This document shows positions 33,144 through 42,690 of a stretch of DNA of 64,000 bases, one piece after another (positions within the stretch are counted from its first letter, which is position 1; each line of letters starts with the position of its first letter). Source of the stretch: CAJWOS01 sp964502005 (GTDB taxonomy: Bacteria; Myxococcota_A; UBA796; UBA2385); the NCBI GenBank assembly GCA_964502005.1, contig CAZCUX010000011.1:124001-188000 (forward strand), read 5' to 3'. The position numbers and the translations under genes were made by a program. The notes below the pieces were generated by a model. That model was not told the DNA's origin. It made no database searches and saw only the letters and a program-made list of their open reading frames with translations.

Positions 33144-35734
33144 CTCCGGCGTCACCCACCAACCCACCCTCGCGCTCCTTCCCAGGTTTCTTGCGGGGCG
33201 ACCGCTTCCGGCGGCTCGTTGTGTTGGTGCTGGTCGCTGTTTCGAGCGCGATGTTGGTGGTGGAGTTCGCGCAAGCGCCGCCGCGCGCCTACCTCCAGGG
33301 CGAGGTCGCCGACCGCGACATTCGGGCGCCGCGTGCCTTCGATTATGTGGACCTCGACGAAACCGAGTCCCGCCGCCGCGTCGCAGAAGAAACGGTGCGA
33401 CCGGTCTTTAGTTACGACGGAAGTCTGGGTGCGCGGATTCAAAGTCGGGTCGCAGATGCGTTCAGTGAAGCGCGTCGCCTTCATGCAGACGCCGTGCTCG
33501 CCGCGCAGGCCAACGACCGGGTGACGCTCACGCCCGCCGAGCTTTCTGAAATTTCGCGGGAGTTCGTGGCGATTCTCCAAGTACATCTCGACCCAAGCGA
33601 CCTCGACCGCGCGGCGGACCAAGGCTGGAGCGAAGACCTCGAAGCCCTCACGGTCGAGCTCTTGGATGTCGGGATGCGCGGCTATATCGTCGCCGACCGC
33701 ACCTCTTTGCCGCTCGGGGAGACCGCCATCGCGGTCATCCGAATGATTCGGGATGTCGATGGCATTCGGCAAGACGAAACGATTCTGCAAGAGTTCTCCC
33801 AGGTCGTTGTCCCCGCCGACGCGCGGCAGCGAATTTCCTTGCATGCACTAGAGAACATCGACGCGGACGAAGAAGTCGTAAAGGTGGCGGTCGCTATCGC
33901 CCGAAGTGCCGTGCGTCCCAACTTTTCCTACGACCAACGCGAGACGGTCGAGCGGCGTCGGGAGGCCTACTCCGGGGTGCCCGAGGTCGTGCGCAGTGTT
34001 TCTCGCGGTACGGCTCTGGCGCGGCAAGGCGACGTGTTGACAAGTCAACAGGTCGCGATGATTGCGGTCCTTACCAACACCACTGGCCGATTTGGTAGCG
34101 CGCGCCTCGTGGTGGCCCTAACCGCCGTTTTTGGCCTGATGTGCGTCGGTGTGTTTCAGTACGCGCTGGGCGGCTTTCCCCGGCGCGCGGAGCGGAGTCG
34201 CGACGTCGAGTCTGCTGCCGTGCTGTTGCTGTTGACGCTCCTCGCCGCCCGGCTTGTCGTGGGCGCCTCGTCGCCGCTCGCTGCGGCAATCGGTGGAATG
34301 CCGCCCAGCGCGTTTTGGTTTTTGGCGCCCGTCGCGGGGGGCGCGATGCTGGTGCGTATTCTCATCAATGCAGAAATGGCGTTGATGTGGACCCTCCTCG
34401 TTGCCGTGATTCTCGGTGTGATGATGGACCAAAATGTCCTCTACACCGCGTTTTTTGTGATTTCGGGCATCTCGTCGGCGGGGGCGGTCGCGGGCAGCCG
34501 GGAACGGGTCGCGGTGTTGAAAGCGGGCGTGCAAGCCGGTTTGTTCAATGCTGCCGCGGCGCTGTTGTTGGTGCTGGTCGAGGTGTATCTCGGCGACCCC
34601 TCGGCGTGGTCGGACCTCGCGATGCGCCCGTTGTGGTCTGTGGGGTTTGCGTTTACGGGTGGCGCGCTCTCGGGTGTGTTGGTGCTTGGCTTGGTGCCGC
34701 TGTTCGAGCTTTTCGGCTTCGTCACCGACTATCGCCTGTTGGAGCTTGCCAACCTCAACCACCCCTTGCTGCGGCAGCTGATGCTGCGTGCACCGGGCAC
34801 CTACCATCACTCCGTCACGGTTGCGCAGCTCTCGGAAGCAGCCGCCGAAGCCATTGGTGCGAACGCTCTGCAAACGCGCGTGGCCTGCTATTTTCACGAC
34901 ATTGGAAAGGCCGTCAATCCCAAGTACTTCATTGAAAACCAGCGGGGCGGCCCCAATCCTCACGACAAATTGCCACCAAGAACTTCTGCTCGGGTCATCA
35001 TCAATCACGTCACTGACGGTGAAGCGATTGCGTTGCAATACAAGTTGCCGCAGCCAGTCATTGATGGTATTGTCATGCACCATGGCACAGGTTTGATTCA
35101 GTATTTCTATGCGATGGCGCTCAAAGGTGCCCAGCCTGGACAAGTCGTCGACGAGGCGGAGTTTCGCTACCCTGGCCGTTTGCCGGACACGCGTGAAGCC
35201 GGCATCATGATGTTGGCAGACAAAGTAGAAGCGGCCACGCGTACGTTGAAGGACAAGTCCCCGGAGAGTTTGCGGGGCTTGATTCAAAAGTTGGTCAATG
35301 CAACGTTGATGGATGGGCAGTTGGAGCGGTGCCCCCTCACCATAAAAGATTTGTATATCATTATTGACGCTTTTACCGAGACGTTGCTCGGTATTTATCA
35401 TCATCGTATTGACTATCCGGGGATTCCCAAGCGAACGGACCCTCGACCCGTAGCGGCGGAGCGCCCGACGGGCCCTGTCATTACGTTGGAAATTCAAAAT
35501 CCTTTGGCCCAGCAACATGCCGCGCAGGTCGACGAACCGGCGATTCAGCGTCCCGAGGTCGACGTTGACGATGCGCCGAGCGAGCAGCCGTCCGGGCCAA
35601 TCGACCCCCAAACCGGGCTGCCGTTCCTTCGCCCCGAGCGGAGTATCTCGCCGGACGAAGACTACGAGAGCGCCGACCATATCTCTATTCCGCACAACTG
35701 GTCGCGCGGTCGGCCAGAACGAGGCTCGAAATGA
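33140..35734 (+). CDS. pgpH: 7TM-HD membrane phosphodiesterase (PgpH type)
   Basis: An 864-residue protein with one N-terminal helix, a large extracytoplasmic domain (about 45-300), a bundle of about seven helices (about 315-530) and a cytoplasmic HD domain. The HD residues are visible in TYHHSVTVAQLSEAAAE, the CYFHDIGKAVNPKYF metal site and VMHHGTGL. The family hydrolyses cyclic di-AMP in Gram-positive bacteria; in Gram-negative bacteria the exact substrate is less certain. A Pro-rich, probably disordered C-terminal tail of about 110 residues is present. It overlaps phoH and ybeY by four bases on each side (ATGA), so the three are tightly coupled. Confidence 0.9.
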   Translation: MTPASPTNPPSRSFPGFLRGDRFRRLVVLVLVAVSSAMLVVEFAQAPPRAYLQGEVADRDIRAPRAFDYVDLDETESRRRVAEETVRPVFSYDGSLGARIQSRVADAFSEARRLHADAVLAAQANDRVTLTPAELSEISREFVAILQVHLDPSDLDRAADQGWSEDLEALTVELLDVGMRGYIVADRTSLPLGETAIAVIRMIRDVDGIRQDETILQEFSQVVVPADARQRISLHALENIDADEEVVKVAVAIARSAVRPNFSYDQRETVERRREAYSGVPEVVRSVSRGTALARQGDVLTSQQVAMIAVLTNTTGRFGSARLVVALTAVFGLMCVGVFQYALGGFPRRAERSRDVESAAVLLLLTLLAARLVVGASSPLAAAIGGMPPSAFWFLAPVAGGAMLVRILINAEMALMWTLLVAVILGVMMDQNVLYTAFFVISGISSAGAVAGSRERVAVLKAGVQAGLFNAAAALLLVLVEVYLGDPSAWSDLAMRPLWSVGFAFTGGALSGVLVLGLVPLFELFGFVTDYRLLELANLNHPLLRQLMLRAPGTYHHSVTVAQLSEAAAEAIGANALQTRVACYFHDIGKAVNPKYFIENQRGGPNPHDKLPPRTSARVIINHVTDGEAIALQYKLPQPVIDGIVMHHGTGLIQYFYAMALKGAQPGQVVDEAEFRYPGRLPDTREAGIMMLADKVEAATRTLKDKSPESLRGLIQKLVNATLMDGQLERCPLTIKDLYIIIDAFTETLLGIYHHRIDYPGIPKRTDPRPVAAERPTGPVITLEIQNPLAQQHAAQVDEPAIQRPEVDVDDAPSEQPSGPIDPQTGLPFLRPERSISPDEDYESADHISIPHNWSRGRPERGSK

Positions 35735-36237
35735 CGGACACACGCGAAGGGGAAGTTGCCGGACGTTGGGAGACGGCTTGCCCCGCTGATTTGGACGGTG
35801 ACGCGCTGCTGGCGAAATTGCTCGATGACGCCAACCAGATCCTCGCTGGCTTGGATATGTCTTGGTGTGAGCTCTCGATTGTGTTGTGTGACGACGCGTT
35901 TATTCACCAACTCAACCGCGAACACCGTGGCGTCGATGCGCCCACCGATGTGTTGAGTTTTGCCATGCGGGAGGGGGACGTCGCGATTGAAGACGACCCC
36001 GTCCTCGGTGACTTGGTGGTCAGTGTCGATACCGCGCGCCGCCAGGCGGACGAACGTGGTCATAGCCTTGACGAGGAGCTGCGCGTGTTGTTGGTTCACG
36101 GCTTCTTGCACCTCTTGGGCTACGACCATGAGTTGAGCGACGAAGACGCGACGGAAATGCACGAAGCGGAGGTCAAGCTGTTGCGCCGGTTGGGGAGCGA
36201 CGGCGAAGGCTTGATTGGGCGCGTCGGCGCGGCCTGA
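35731..36237 (+). CDS. ybeY: Endoribonuclease YbeY
   Basis: A 168-residue UPF0054 protein. The zinc-binding motif HGFLHLLGYDH has the three-histidine pattern HxxxHxxxxxH at about residue 117, and the TDVLSFAM segment precedes it. YbeY matures the 3' end of 16S rRNA and takes part in ribosome quality control. Its start overlaps the stop of the 7TM-HD gene. It converges with the GT51 gene with only 19 bases between stops, and no clear terminator hairpin is seen there. Confidence 0.94.
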   Translation: MTDTREGEVAGRWETACPADLDGDALLAKLLDDANQILAGLDMSWCELSIVLCDDAFIHQLNREHRGVDAPTDVLSFAMREGDVAIEDDPVLGDLVVSVDTARRQADERGHSLDEELRVLLVHGFLHLLGYDHELSDEDATEMHEAEVKLLRRLGSDGEGLIGRVGAA

Positions 36238-36256
36238 CGAGGGTGGAAATCGCCGC

Positions 36257-37858
36257 TTAGGGGGGAGGCACCAATCGAAGCGGGGAACGCCGCGCTTCGT
36301 TCGCCTCGGCCGCGGTGATGCGCCCCATGTCGCGCATATTCCCGAGAATTGCGTCCATTCTTGTCGTTGGAGGCCGGTCGCGGTACCATGCGCGACGGGC
36401 CATCGTCTTCGGGGCGGGCAACAACGCCGCGAGAAAGGCGGCCTCTTGGGCGGTTAGGCGTCCGGGGCGCTTGAGAAAATAGGCCTCGGCCGCGGGCCCG
36501 ACACCATAAATATCATCCCCCAGCTCCACCACGTTGATATAGAGCTCGAGAATGCGCTGCTTGGGCAGCACCCGGTCCATTTCAATCGCGTACAGAGCCT
36601 CGCGCAGCTTGCGAACCAGTGTGCGCTCGCGGGTGTCCAAGAAGAGGTTTTTTGCGAGCTGTTGCGTGATGGTACTGCCACCACGCATATTGTCAACTCC
36701 GTCTGCCTTGCCTTGTGCAATCGCGGCTTCGATTGCCGAGAGGTCGATGCCTTGGTGGCGCGGAAATGCGCTGTCCTCGGCGGCCATGACGGCTGCTGGG
36801 AACAGGCCTGCGGCGGCAAAAGGCACCCAGTTGGCGTAGCCGTCTCCTGTGCGTAGTACACGGGGAATCCCGGATGGGTCGGGGACCGTCCAGGTGACCG
36901 GCCCTGTCTGTAAATCGTAGAGGTTTGCGATTGCGCCATCGACGCCGAGGTCTGCAAACCGCGGTTGCACGTCCCAATCGCCGTCGGGCCAGGACCACGC
37001 ACCGGTTGCGCCGACGGTTCCGACGACTTGCGCCCGGCGTGCTTCGGGGATGAGGTCGCCAAACACCTCGACGATAGCGGAGAGGGAGATGTCCGGTATG
37101 TCCCAACGTAGATTCGCGGAGAGGCTGGGCGTGACGGCTACCTCGCCTTCGACATTGACGGTGATGTCCGCGAAGCGGGCCGACGCGGAAACCGTGCCGT
37201 GCCCGCGGTCCCATGTCGCGTTGAGGTGGAGCGGCGAAGGCGGAAGCGGGGCGTGGGCGAGGAGGGGATGCTCGAAAATGGCGTCAGCGACGTGAATCGT
37301 GACTTCACATTGCTCCGCGCAGCGCGCGTCGACCTCGGCATTTCCCGACAAGGGGCCGAGGGCGAGGGGGCGCGCGAGGTGGCCGCTCCATGCGCCGTCG
37401 GAATCGCGGGCGACATGGCCATCGGGGCCAGACAAGCCGAGAATGGGCGACAAGGTGCCCTTCCAGCCTGAAACCAGCACATCGTCGCCCCAGCGCACCG
37501 TGACATCACGAACGTGAACCGGCAACGCCGCTGCCGCGGGGGAGGTGTCTGGTGCATCGGGGGTGCCGCCGCCCGACTGAATCTCATTCAGTTCGATGTC
37601 GACGCCCGCAAGCGTGACCATTGGGCGGGGGGCTAGCGCGATGCGCATGTCGGCAATCGAGGTCGCGTCGCGCTTGAGGTTGGTCAGATGAAGGCTGGTG
37701 AACGATTCGTCGGCCAGCGTCCAATCAAACCCGCGTGCTTCAAGCTGTTTGAGAACCTCTTCGCCCGCCGCACGACGGGTCCACCACGCAGCAACGCCCG
37801 TGGCGCCCACGACGCCGCAGGCGAGCCACCAGCGCCAGGATGGGGTCCAGCGGGCCAC
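36257..37858 (-). CDS. Peptidoglycan glycosyltransferase (GT51) with N-terminal AsmA-like domain
   Basis: A 533-residue protein, about twice the size of monofunctional MtgA. After one N-terminal helix (WLACGVVGATGVAAWW) residues about 30-315 form a strand-rich domain resembling AsmA/DUF-type bridges (LKRDATSIADMRIALAPRPM, ANLRWDIPDISL). The C-terminal 210 residues are a GT51 domain: catalytic Glu in AAEDSAFPRHQGID, RGGSTITQQLAKNLFL, and LYINVVELGDDIYGVG. It polymerises lipid II on the outer face of the inner membrane. There is no penicillin-binding domain. The start is GTG at 37858, directly after the stop of the enoyl-CoA hydratase gene. The AsmA-like assignment is tentative. Confidence 0.85.
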   Translation of the reverse strand: MARWTPSWRWWLACGVVGATGVAAWWTRRAAGEEVLKQLEARGFDWTLADESFTSLHLTNLKRDATSIADMRIALAPRPMVTLAGVDIELNEIQSGGGTPDAPDTSPAAAALPVHVRDVTVRWGDDVLVSGWKGTLSPILGLSGPDGHVARDSDGAWSGHLARPLALGPLSGNAEVDARCAEQCEVTIHVADAIFEHPLLAHAPLPPSPLHLNATWDRGHGTVSASARFADITVNVEGEVAVTPSLSANLRWDIPDISLSAIVEVFGDLIPEARRAQVVGTVGATGAWSWPDGDWDVQPRFADLGVDGAIANLYDLQTGPVTWTVPDPSGIPRVLRTGDGYANWVPFAAAGLFPAAVMAAEDSAFPRHQGIDLSAIEAAIAQGKADGVDNMRGGSTITQQLAKNLFLDTRERTLVRKLREALYAIEMDRVLPKQRILELYINVVELGDDIYGVGPAAEAYFLKRPGRLTAQEAAFLAALLPAPKTMARRAWYRDRPPTTRMDAILGNMRDMGRITAAEANEARRSPLRLVPPP

Positions 37859-38596
37859 TCAGAGCCTCAGAAGCGTGCGGATGCGGTTTTTGATGGGCTC
37901 GCCAACCCAAACGGGCAAGGATTGGGCATCGAAGTCCGCGCGCTCGGCGTCGCTGGGCGTCCGCCAATTACGTTGAAGTCCGCGCTTTGCGTGCGCGAAT
38001 GCATCTGCGGGGTGGGAGGACATTTGCGTCAACAACTGCGCGGCCATCGCGCACACGGAGTCGCGGTCGTCGACGGGGCACAAATAATCGGCGAGGCCCA
38101 CCCGAAGGGCGCTCTGGCCGTCGTGTAGCTGGGCGCCGAGCACCACTTCGGTCAACCAGCGCGGCGGAAGTTTGTTTGCCATCGCGGCGAGGATGTCTGG
38201 CGGAAACCGCAAGCCGAGGGCCACTTCGTTGAGGCCAATTCGTCCGCGGCCGTGAGACGTCACCACCGTATCGCACGCACGCGCCAATACTGCGCCGCCG
38301 GCAATCGCGTGCCCGTAGACCGCCGCGACCGTCGGAGCGGGGTGCGACAGCACCGCCTGTGTCAGCGTTGTCAACAAGTCGAGAAAATCGCGCATGCCGT
38401 CTTGGTCGAGCCCAAGCACTTCCTTGAGGTCGAGTCCCGCCGAAAACGCGCGCCCGTCTCCCACGAGGAGCAGTGGGCGGTCGCCGGCGGCGCGAACCTC
38501 CGACAAGAGATGCTGCATCAAAGGAGTGCCCAGCGCGTTCATGCCGGGTCCAGAAATCACTATTTGGACGGCGTTGTCCGGAAGTCCGCTTGTCAT
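37859..38596 (-). CDS. Enoyl-CoA hydratase/isomerase family protein
   Basis: A 245-residue crotonase-fold protein. The oxyanion-hole segment GDGRAFSAGLDLKEV and the AIAGGAVLARACD block are clear, and a candidate catalytic glutamate lies in IGLNEVALGL. Family members hydrate or isomerise enoyl-CoA thioesters; the substrate is unknown. Start ATG at 38596 fits the family, though the ribosome site is weak; a longer frame to 38839 is out of pattern. The stop abuts the start of the GT51 gene. Confidence 0.85.
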   Translation of the reverse strand: MTSGLPDNAVQIVISGPGMNALGTPLMQHLLSEVRAAGDRPLLLVGDGRAFSAGLDLKEVLGLDQDGMRDFLDLLTTLTQAVLSHPAPTVAAVYGHAIAGGAVLARACDTVVTSHGRGRIGLNEVALGLRFPPDILAAMANKLPPRWLTEVVLGAQLHDGQSALRVGLADYLCPVDDRDSVCAMAAQLLTQMSSHPADAFAHAKRGLQRNWRTPSDAERADFDAQSLPVWVGEPIKNRIRTLLRL

Positions 38597-38618
38597 TTGG
38601 GAAACCTGGAGATTTGTG

Positions 38619-39443
38619 TTATGATACGGATTTGGTGTGGACGACCAGGACGGACCGTTGGCCTTCTGCGATAAGGTCCTCGGCGACGGAGCCCGCGAGG
38701 AGACGCCGGATTCCGGTGCGGCCATGGGTGCCCACGACAACGATGTCCGTGCCGCGAGATGCGACGAGGATTCCGTGCAGCACGGTCTCGCCGAGGACCG
38801 CGCGAACGGTGTGGCGGGGAACCGCTGGCAGCAAGTCATCGACGGTCGCCAACGCCGCCCGTGCGGCTGCGACGGCGTGGGGAAGGTCCTCTTGTCCGCT
38901 ACCAGCAGGCTCCACCGCGACCACCTCCAGCTCTGCTTGGTGAACCAAACAAATGCGCGCGGCCTCCCGCACGGCTGCGAGGTCGGGTTCTTCGGGGGAA
39001 ACGGGACACGTCACGCGGCGAATCTGGTGAAACGCGGAACCAACGACCAGAACGGGACACAGCGCGGCGCGAACGATTCTCTGGGCTTCACTGCCGACGA
39101 GGACCCGGTCGAGGCCGGACACGCCGGTCGCACCGGCGAGCAGCAGGTCGGCTTGAACGGAGAGGGCCGTCTCTCGGGCGACCTCCGCGGGCCGTCCAGC
39201 CACCACCCGCAATTCGGCCGGAACACCCACAGCGCGCAGCGAATGGACGAGGTCGGATAGGACCGTGTGGGCTTCTTCGGCCACCGGCCCAACGTCGCTT
39301 GGAAACTCGCCGGTCGCATGGACGATAATAACACGACTTGGGGTAGGTGTCAAGGCAAGTAACGGACCCCTGCACCAATCGGCACGGGCGCTCAAGTCGT
39401 GCATCCAAACGACAGTATCGTAGGCACGTTCAGGTCTCGTCAT
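38619..39443 (-). CDS. Tandem universal stress protein (two UspA domains)
   Basis: A 274-residue cytoplasmic protein with two UspA domains. Each ends in the ATP-binding pattern GxxG-9x-GS: GATGVSGLDRVLVGS in the first half and GTHGRTGIRRLLAGS in the second. Such proteins bind ATP or AMP and support survival under stress. Start ATG at 39443 is preceded by GGAG; the first 14 bases overlap the end of the YihY-type gene, so they are co-transcribed. Confidence 0.9.
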   Translation of the reverse strand: MTRPERAYDTVVWMHDLSARADWCRGPLLALTPTPSRVIIVHATGEFPSDVGPVAEEAHTVLSDLVHSLRAVGVPAELRVVAGRPAEVARETALSVQADLLLAGATGVSGLDRVLVGSEAQRIVRAALCPVLVVGSAFHQIRRVTCPVSPEEPDLAAVREAARICLVHQAELEVVAVEPAGSGQEDLPHAVAAARAALATVDDLLPAVPRHTVRAVLGETVLHGILVASRGTDIVVVGTHGRTGIRRLLAGSVAEDLIAEGQRSVLVVHTKSVS

Positions 39444-40800
39444 GGGGTCTCCGCTGCTCATGGGAGCGCACGCGCCATGGCGCACGCCAATCGTCTTCCG
39501 CAAGATGTACCGCGTCGCTGCGCAAGCTGCCCGCTAAGGTGCCCAATCGCCCCCCTGCGGCTCGGTCAACGGCCGAAAACGCAGCCCGCATGGTCATTGC
39601 GGCGGGGCCGTGGACCCGCGGCGCAGCGTGCTCACGCCAGGCTTCGAGCACCGCGCTCGCGGGGATTCGGTCAGGGGCCCGCGCGGGGGTTACCCGCCGG
39701 TCGTCGGTGACCACGAGCAAAGAGGCGTCCCGCAACACGTCGATGACGGTGGACACATGACGCGGGTCAGCGCCCATTTCATGCGCCAACTCGGTGGCCC
39801 CAATCGGTCCTTGCCCGTTCAAGTACCGCTCGGTGAGCGTGGTCATCACGGCGAGGGCGAAGAAGCCGTCCGCTGCGCGTCGTTGCGCGTGGGGGTCGGC
39901 GGCGACCCGGCGTTGGGCGTCGACCAGAGAGCCATGGTGCTGCATCAAATACGCGACCTCTACGCCAAACAAAACGACCAGCCACACTACATATGTCCAA
40001 ATCAAAAAGACCGGCAAAAATGCGACGGAGCCATAGATGACGGCGAGGTTGTCGCGGGTGCCAAAGACATCGAGATAGACGCCGAAGCCGAGCTTTGCGG
40101 CCTCGAACAGCAACGCGGTCGTTACCCCGCCCGTTATCGCTGCACGCCAACTGACCGCCGAGCACGGCAATAAGCGAATCGCGGCCACAAATGCGGGAGC
40201 ACTGGTCAAAATGGGCAACAGTGCCGTCAAAAACGGGACGTCGGACGCATCGCCGCCCAACCGGGCGGACAGCACCACTCCGGCGGCCAGAAGCACCGGC
40301 CCCAGGGTCAAGCAGGCATAAAACAGCGTAAACCGAAGAATCCACGACCGGTCGATGCGCGCGCGGAAGATGTCGTTGTAGGCGAGCTCCATGTTGAAGA
40401 AGAGCTGGCTACCGATGAACATCGTTGACAAGACGCCGATGGTGCCGAGCGTGCGCAGGTTGGTGCGCAGGATGAGGTCGTCGAGGGCGGCGCCCAATTC
40501 TTCGACAGAGCGCGCGAGGATTGTGTCGTAGAGGAGCTGGCGGACGGCGTGGCGGCTGTCATCGGCGAGGCCCAGGGGGCCGGTGAGCGCGAAACCCAAA
40601 ATCAGCAATGGCACGATGGCTACGGCGGTCCAATATGCGAGCATCGCCGCGCGAACATGGAGGCGGTCGCGGACAGTTTCTTGGGCGAGCACGACCGCAA
40701 CATGCACGCCGTCAACCAGCAACCGCCAACCCGGATGGTGGGTGGGGCCGAGGCGACCGGCGGCAGCATCTTCATATAAGCGGCGAAGCCAGATCCACAT
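39430..40800 (-). CDS. YihY/UPF0761 family inner-membrane protein
   Basis: A 456-residue protein with six membrane helices in the first 300 residues. The segments MLAYWTAVAIVPLLILGFAL, FFNMELAYNDIF and YGSVAFLPVFLIWTYVVW match the YihY family, once misnamed ribonuclease BN. The C-terminal 150 residues form a soluble region with a winged-helix-like pattern (GATELAHEMGADPRHVSTVIDVL), seen in longer members. The function is unknown. It overlaps the Usp gene by 14 bases and is divergent from moaC. Confidence 0.88.
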   Translation of the reverse strand: MWIWLRRLYEDAAAGRLGPTHHPGWRLLVDGVHVAVVLAQETVRDRLHVRAAMLAYWTAVAIVPLLILGFALTGPLGLADDSRHAVRQLLYDTILARSVEELGAALDDLILRTNLRTLGTIGVLSTMFIGSQLFFNMELAYNDIFRARIDRSWILRFTLFYACLTLGPVLLAAGVVLSARLGGDASDVPFLTALLPILTSAPAFVAAIRLLPCSAVSWRAAITGGVTTALLFEAAKLGFGVYLDVFGTRDNLAVIYGSVAFLPVFLIWTYVVWLVVLFGVEVAYLMQHHGSLVDAQRRVAADPHAQRRAADGFFALAVMTTLTERYLNGQGPIGATELAHEMGADPRHVSTVIDVLRDASLLVVTDDRRVTPARAPDRIPASAVLEAWREHAAPRVHGPAAMTMRAAFSAVDRAAGGRLGTLAGSLRSDAVHLAEDDWRAPWRVRSHEQRRPHDET

Positions 40801-40903
40801 GGGAGTCTCGGGTTGACGGTTCTCGTGCGCGCCTCCACTCGGAGCGGCTGCACAAACAGGCTAATGGGCCGGCCGATGCTAGGCAGTCTACATGGAGCGG
40901 TTG

Positions 40904-41419
40904 ATGTCCCAAGACCCCGAACATGGTCCGAAAACGCCCGCAGCGGGCACGCTCACCCACCTCGATTCTTCGGGACATCCCCATATGGTGCATGTCGGGG
41001 AGAAGGCAGACTCCGCGCGGGTCGCAACCGCGGAAGCATGGATTCGGTTGGCGCCCGAGACCTTGCGCTTGGCGGTTGAGGGGGGGGCGAAAAAAGGTGA
41101 CGTCCTACAAATCGCGCGCCTCGCGGGGATTCAGGGCGCGAAGCGAACGGCAGACCTCATCCCGCTGTGCCACCCCCTCCCTTTGGACGGCGTGGATGTC
41201 GATATTTACGCTGTGGACGGGCGCCTGCGTGTGGTCGCGACGGCCCGAACGCGGTGGCGCACGGGCGTAGAGATGGAGGCGATGACTGCCGCGACCGCCG
41301 CCGCGTTGACGGTCTACGACATGCTCAAAGGAGTCGAGCGGGGCATTGTGGTGGAGTCTGTGCGACTTTTGGAAAAGTCTGGTGGCAAGAGCGGCCACTG
41401 GATCGCGTCTGCTGGTTGA
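40904..41419 (+). CDS. moaC: Cyclic pyranopterin monophosphate synthase
   Basis: A 171-residue MoaC, slightly longer than usual because of a short N-terminal extension. The family blocks are present in order: LIPLCHPLPLDGVDVD, GVEMEAMTAATAAALTVYDM, and LLEKSGGKSGHW. It acts after MoaA in molybdenum cofactor synthesis. ATG 40904 has GGAG six bases upstream. No other molybdopterin gene is in the window. Confidence 0.94.
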   Translation: MSQDPEHGPKTPAAGTLTHLDSSGHPHMVHVGEKADSARVATAEAWIRLAPETLRLAVEGGAKKGDVLQIARLAGIQGAKRTADLIPLCHPLPLDGVDVDIYAVDGRLRVVATARTRWRTGVEMEAMTAATAAALTVYDMLKGVERGIVVESVRLLEKSGGKSGHWIASAG

Positions 41420-41523
41420 CTCTCCGTAGGTCATTGGGCTATCGTCCTTAGGCTCGTGTATGTTTGTCGTGCGTGGTTACGAACGTGTGTTCGGTACACT
41501 CCGACCCAGCCGTAGAGTCCCCC

Positions 41524-42585
41524 ATGAACCTTCGCTTGTTTTTCCTTGGACTTCCGTTGATGCTCTCTGCGTGCAACGAGTCCAGCTTCTTCGTGAAGGG
41601 CGATCTCGTGTTGGAAGGGCCCCAGCCGGGCTCGATTGAGGGGCGCGTCTGTGACCCTTCAGGCCGGATGTGGTTGGCAGACGCCAAAGCCTACACCCAC
41701 TTGTTCACGGCAGACGGCCATCTCTACGAAACGCGCTTGGTTTACACCGACCGCGATGGCCGCTGGATTATTGAAGACCTCCCCCCCGAGGTCACCTACA
41801 CCGTCTACATTCAATATGGCGACGAAATCCTCAGCACCGTGGATGTCTACGTCGGCGACAAGGACGAAGTGAAGCTCGAAGAGCCGGATTGCTTCGACCC
41901 CTTGAGCCTCAACGTGGCCGTGGTCACCGGAGACTATGACAACTTCGACCTCGTGCTCGACCGCATGGGCTTCGCCAACTACACGCTGGTGGACGGCCTC
42001 ACGGAGACAGAGGTCACGGGCTTCTTGTCCGACCTCGATGCGATGCTCCAGTTCGACATCATTTTCGTCAACGGCGGCTTTGTCGAAGAAAACGTCATCT
42101 ACTCGGACACCGGCACCACCGACCTCTACATGCAAAACATTCGCGATTACGTCTATGCCGGAGGCGCGATTTATGCGTCCGACTGGGCGTACGATGTTGT
42201 AGAGGTGGGCTGGCCCGACCGAATCGACTTCGTGGGCGATGACAACGTGATCGATGACGCCCAGGTCGGCGAATACGACCTCGTGACGTCGTCCGTTGTG
42301 GATGCGTCGTTGGCGGACTGGCTGGACTCCTCGTCGATTCCCATCGAATACGACCTCCCCGTGTGGCCGCCGATGGAGTCTGTCGACACAAGCATCGTAA
42401 CCACCCATCTCACGGGCAATGTCAGCTATCGCGTAGGAACGGAATCTTACAATCTGGTCGATGTTCCGCTGCTTGTGAGCTTCACGAGCGGCGAAGGGAA
42501 AGTTGTCTTCTCTACCTTCCGTGTTGCCAAAAACGGAAGCCAAGAGATGATGGAAATCCTCCAGTATATTATGTATTACCTGTAA
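41524..42585 (+). CDS. Secreted lipoprotein with regulatory-like beta domain and a Rossmann-like C-terminal region
   Basis: A 353-residue lipoprotein (signal, lipobox LSAC, Cys17). Residues about 30-115 read as a carboxypeptidase-regulatory-like domain (GSIEGRVCDPSGRMWLADA, DGRWIIEDLPPEVTY). From about 120 onward is an alpha/beta region starting LNVAVVTGDYDNFDLVLDRM, with IIFVNGGFVEENV and YVYAGGAIYASDWAYD, resembling the glutamine-amidotransferase/ThuA-like fold that occurs in such lipoproteins. No catalytic Cys-His-Glu triad is evident. The location is probably the outer membrane. The start ATG 41524 begins the signal peptide; the ribosome site is weak. Confidence 0.72.
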   Translation: MNLRLFFLGLPLMLSACNESSFFVKGDLVLEGPQPGSIEGRVCDPSGRMWLADAKAYTHLFTADGHLYETRLVYTDRDGRWIIEDLPPEVTYTVYIQYGDEILSTVDVYVGDKDEVKLEEPDCFDPLSLNVAVVTGDYDNFDLVLDRMGFANYTLVDGLTETEVTGFLSDLDAMLQFDIIFVNGGFVEENVIYSDTGTTDLYMQNIRDYVYAGGAIYASDWAYDVVEVGWPDRIDFVGDDNVIDDAQVGEYDLVTSSVVDASLADWLDSSSIPIEYDLPVWPPMESVDTSIVTTHLTGNVSYRVGTESYNLVDVPLLVSFTSGEGKVVFSTFRVAKNGSQEMMEILQYIMYYL

Positions 42586-42647
42586 GAGCAGGTGGGCGGC
42601 ATTTGCTTGCCAAGTGCCGTTCCGTAGGGTTTGGTGCGGTTTTCGAG

Positions 42648-42690
42648 AAGGGCGCGTGTGGAGCATTGCTCTTCACCGCGCCCTTTTTGT
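42648..42690 (+). terminator. Rho-independent terminator after the lipoprotein gene
   Basis: AAGGGCGCG (42648-42656) pairs with CGCGCCCTT (42677-42685), and TTTTT with GTTGG follows. The loop contains a small GAG/CTC pairing. It lies 63 bases after the stop at 42585 and separates it from the globin sensor genes. Confidence 0.8.

Noticed and set aside
34118..35743. A 541-codon minus-strand frame opposite the 7TM-HD gene
   Set aside because: The plus strand has the HD motifs and fits the phoH-ybeY cluster.
38597..38839. N-terminal extension of the enoyl-CoA hydratase
   Set aside because: The extra 81 residues overlap the Usp gene and do not match the crotonase family.
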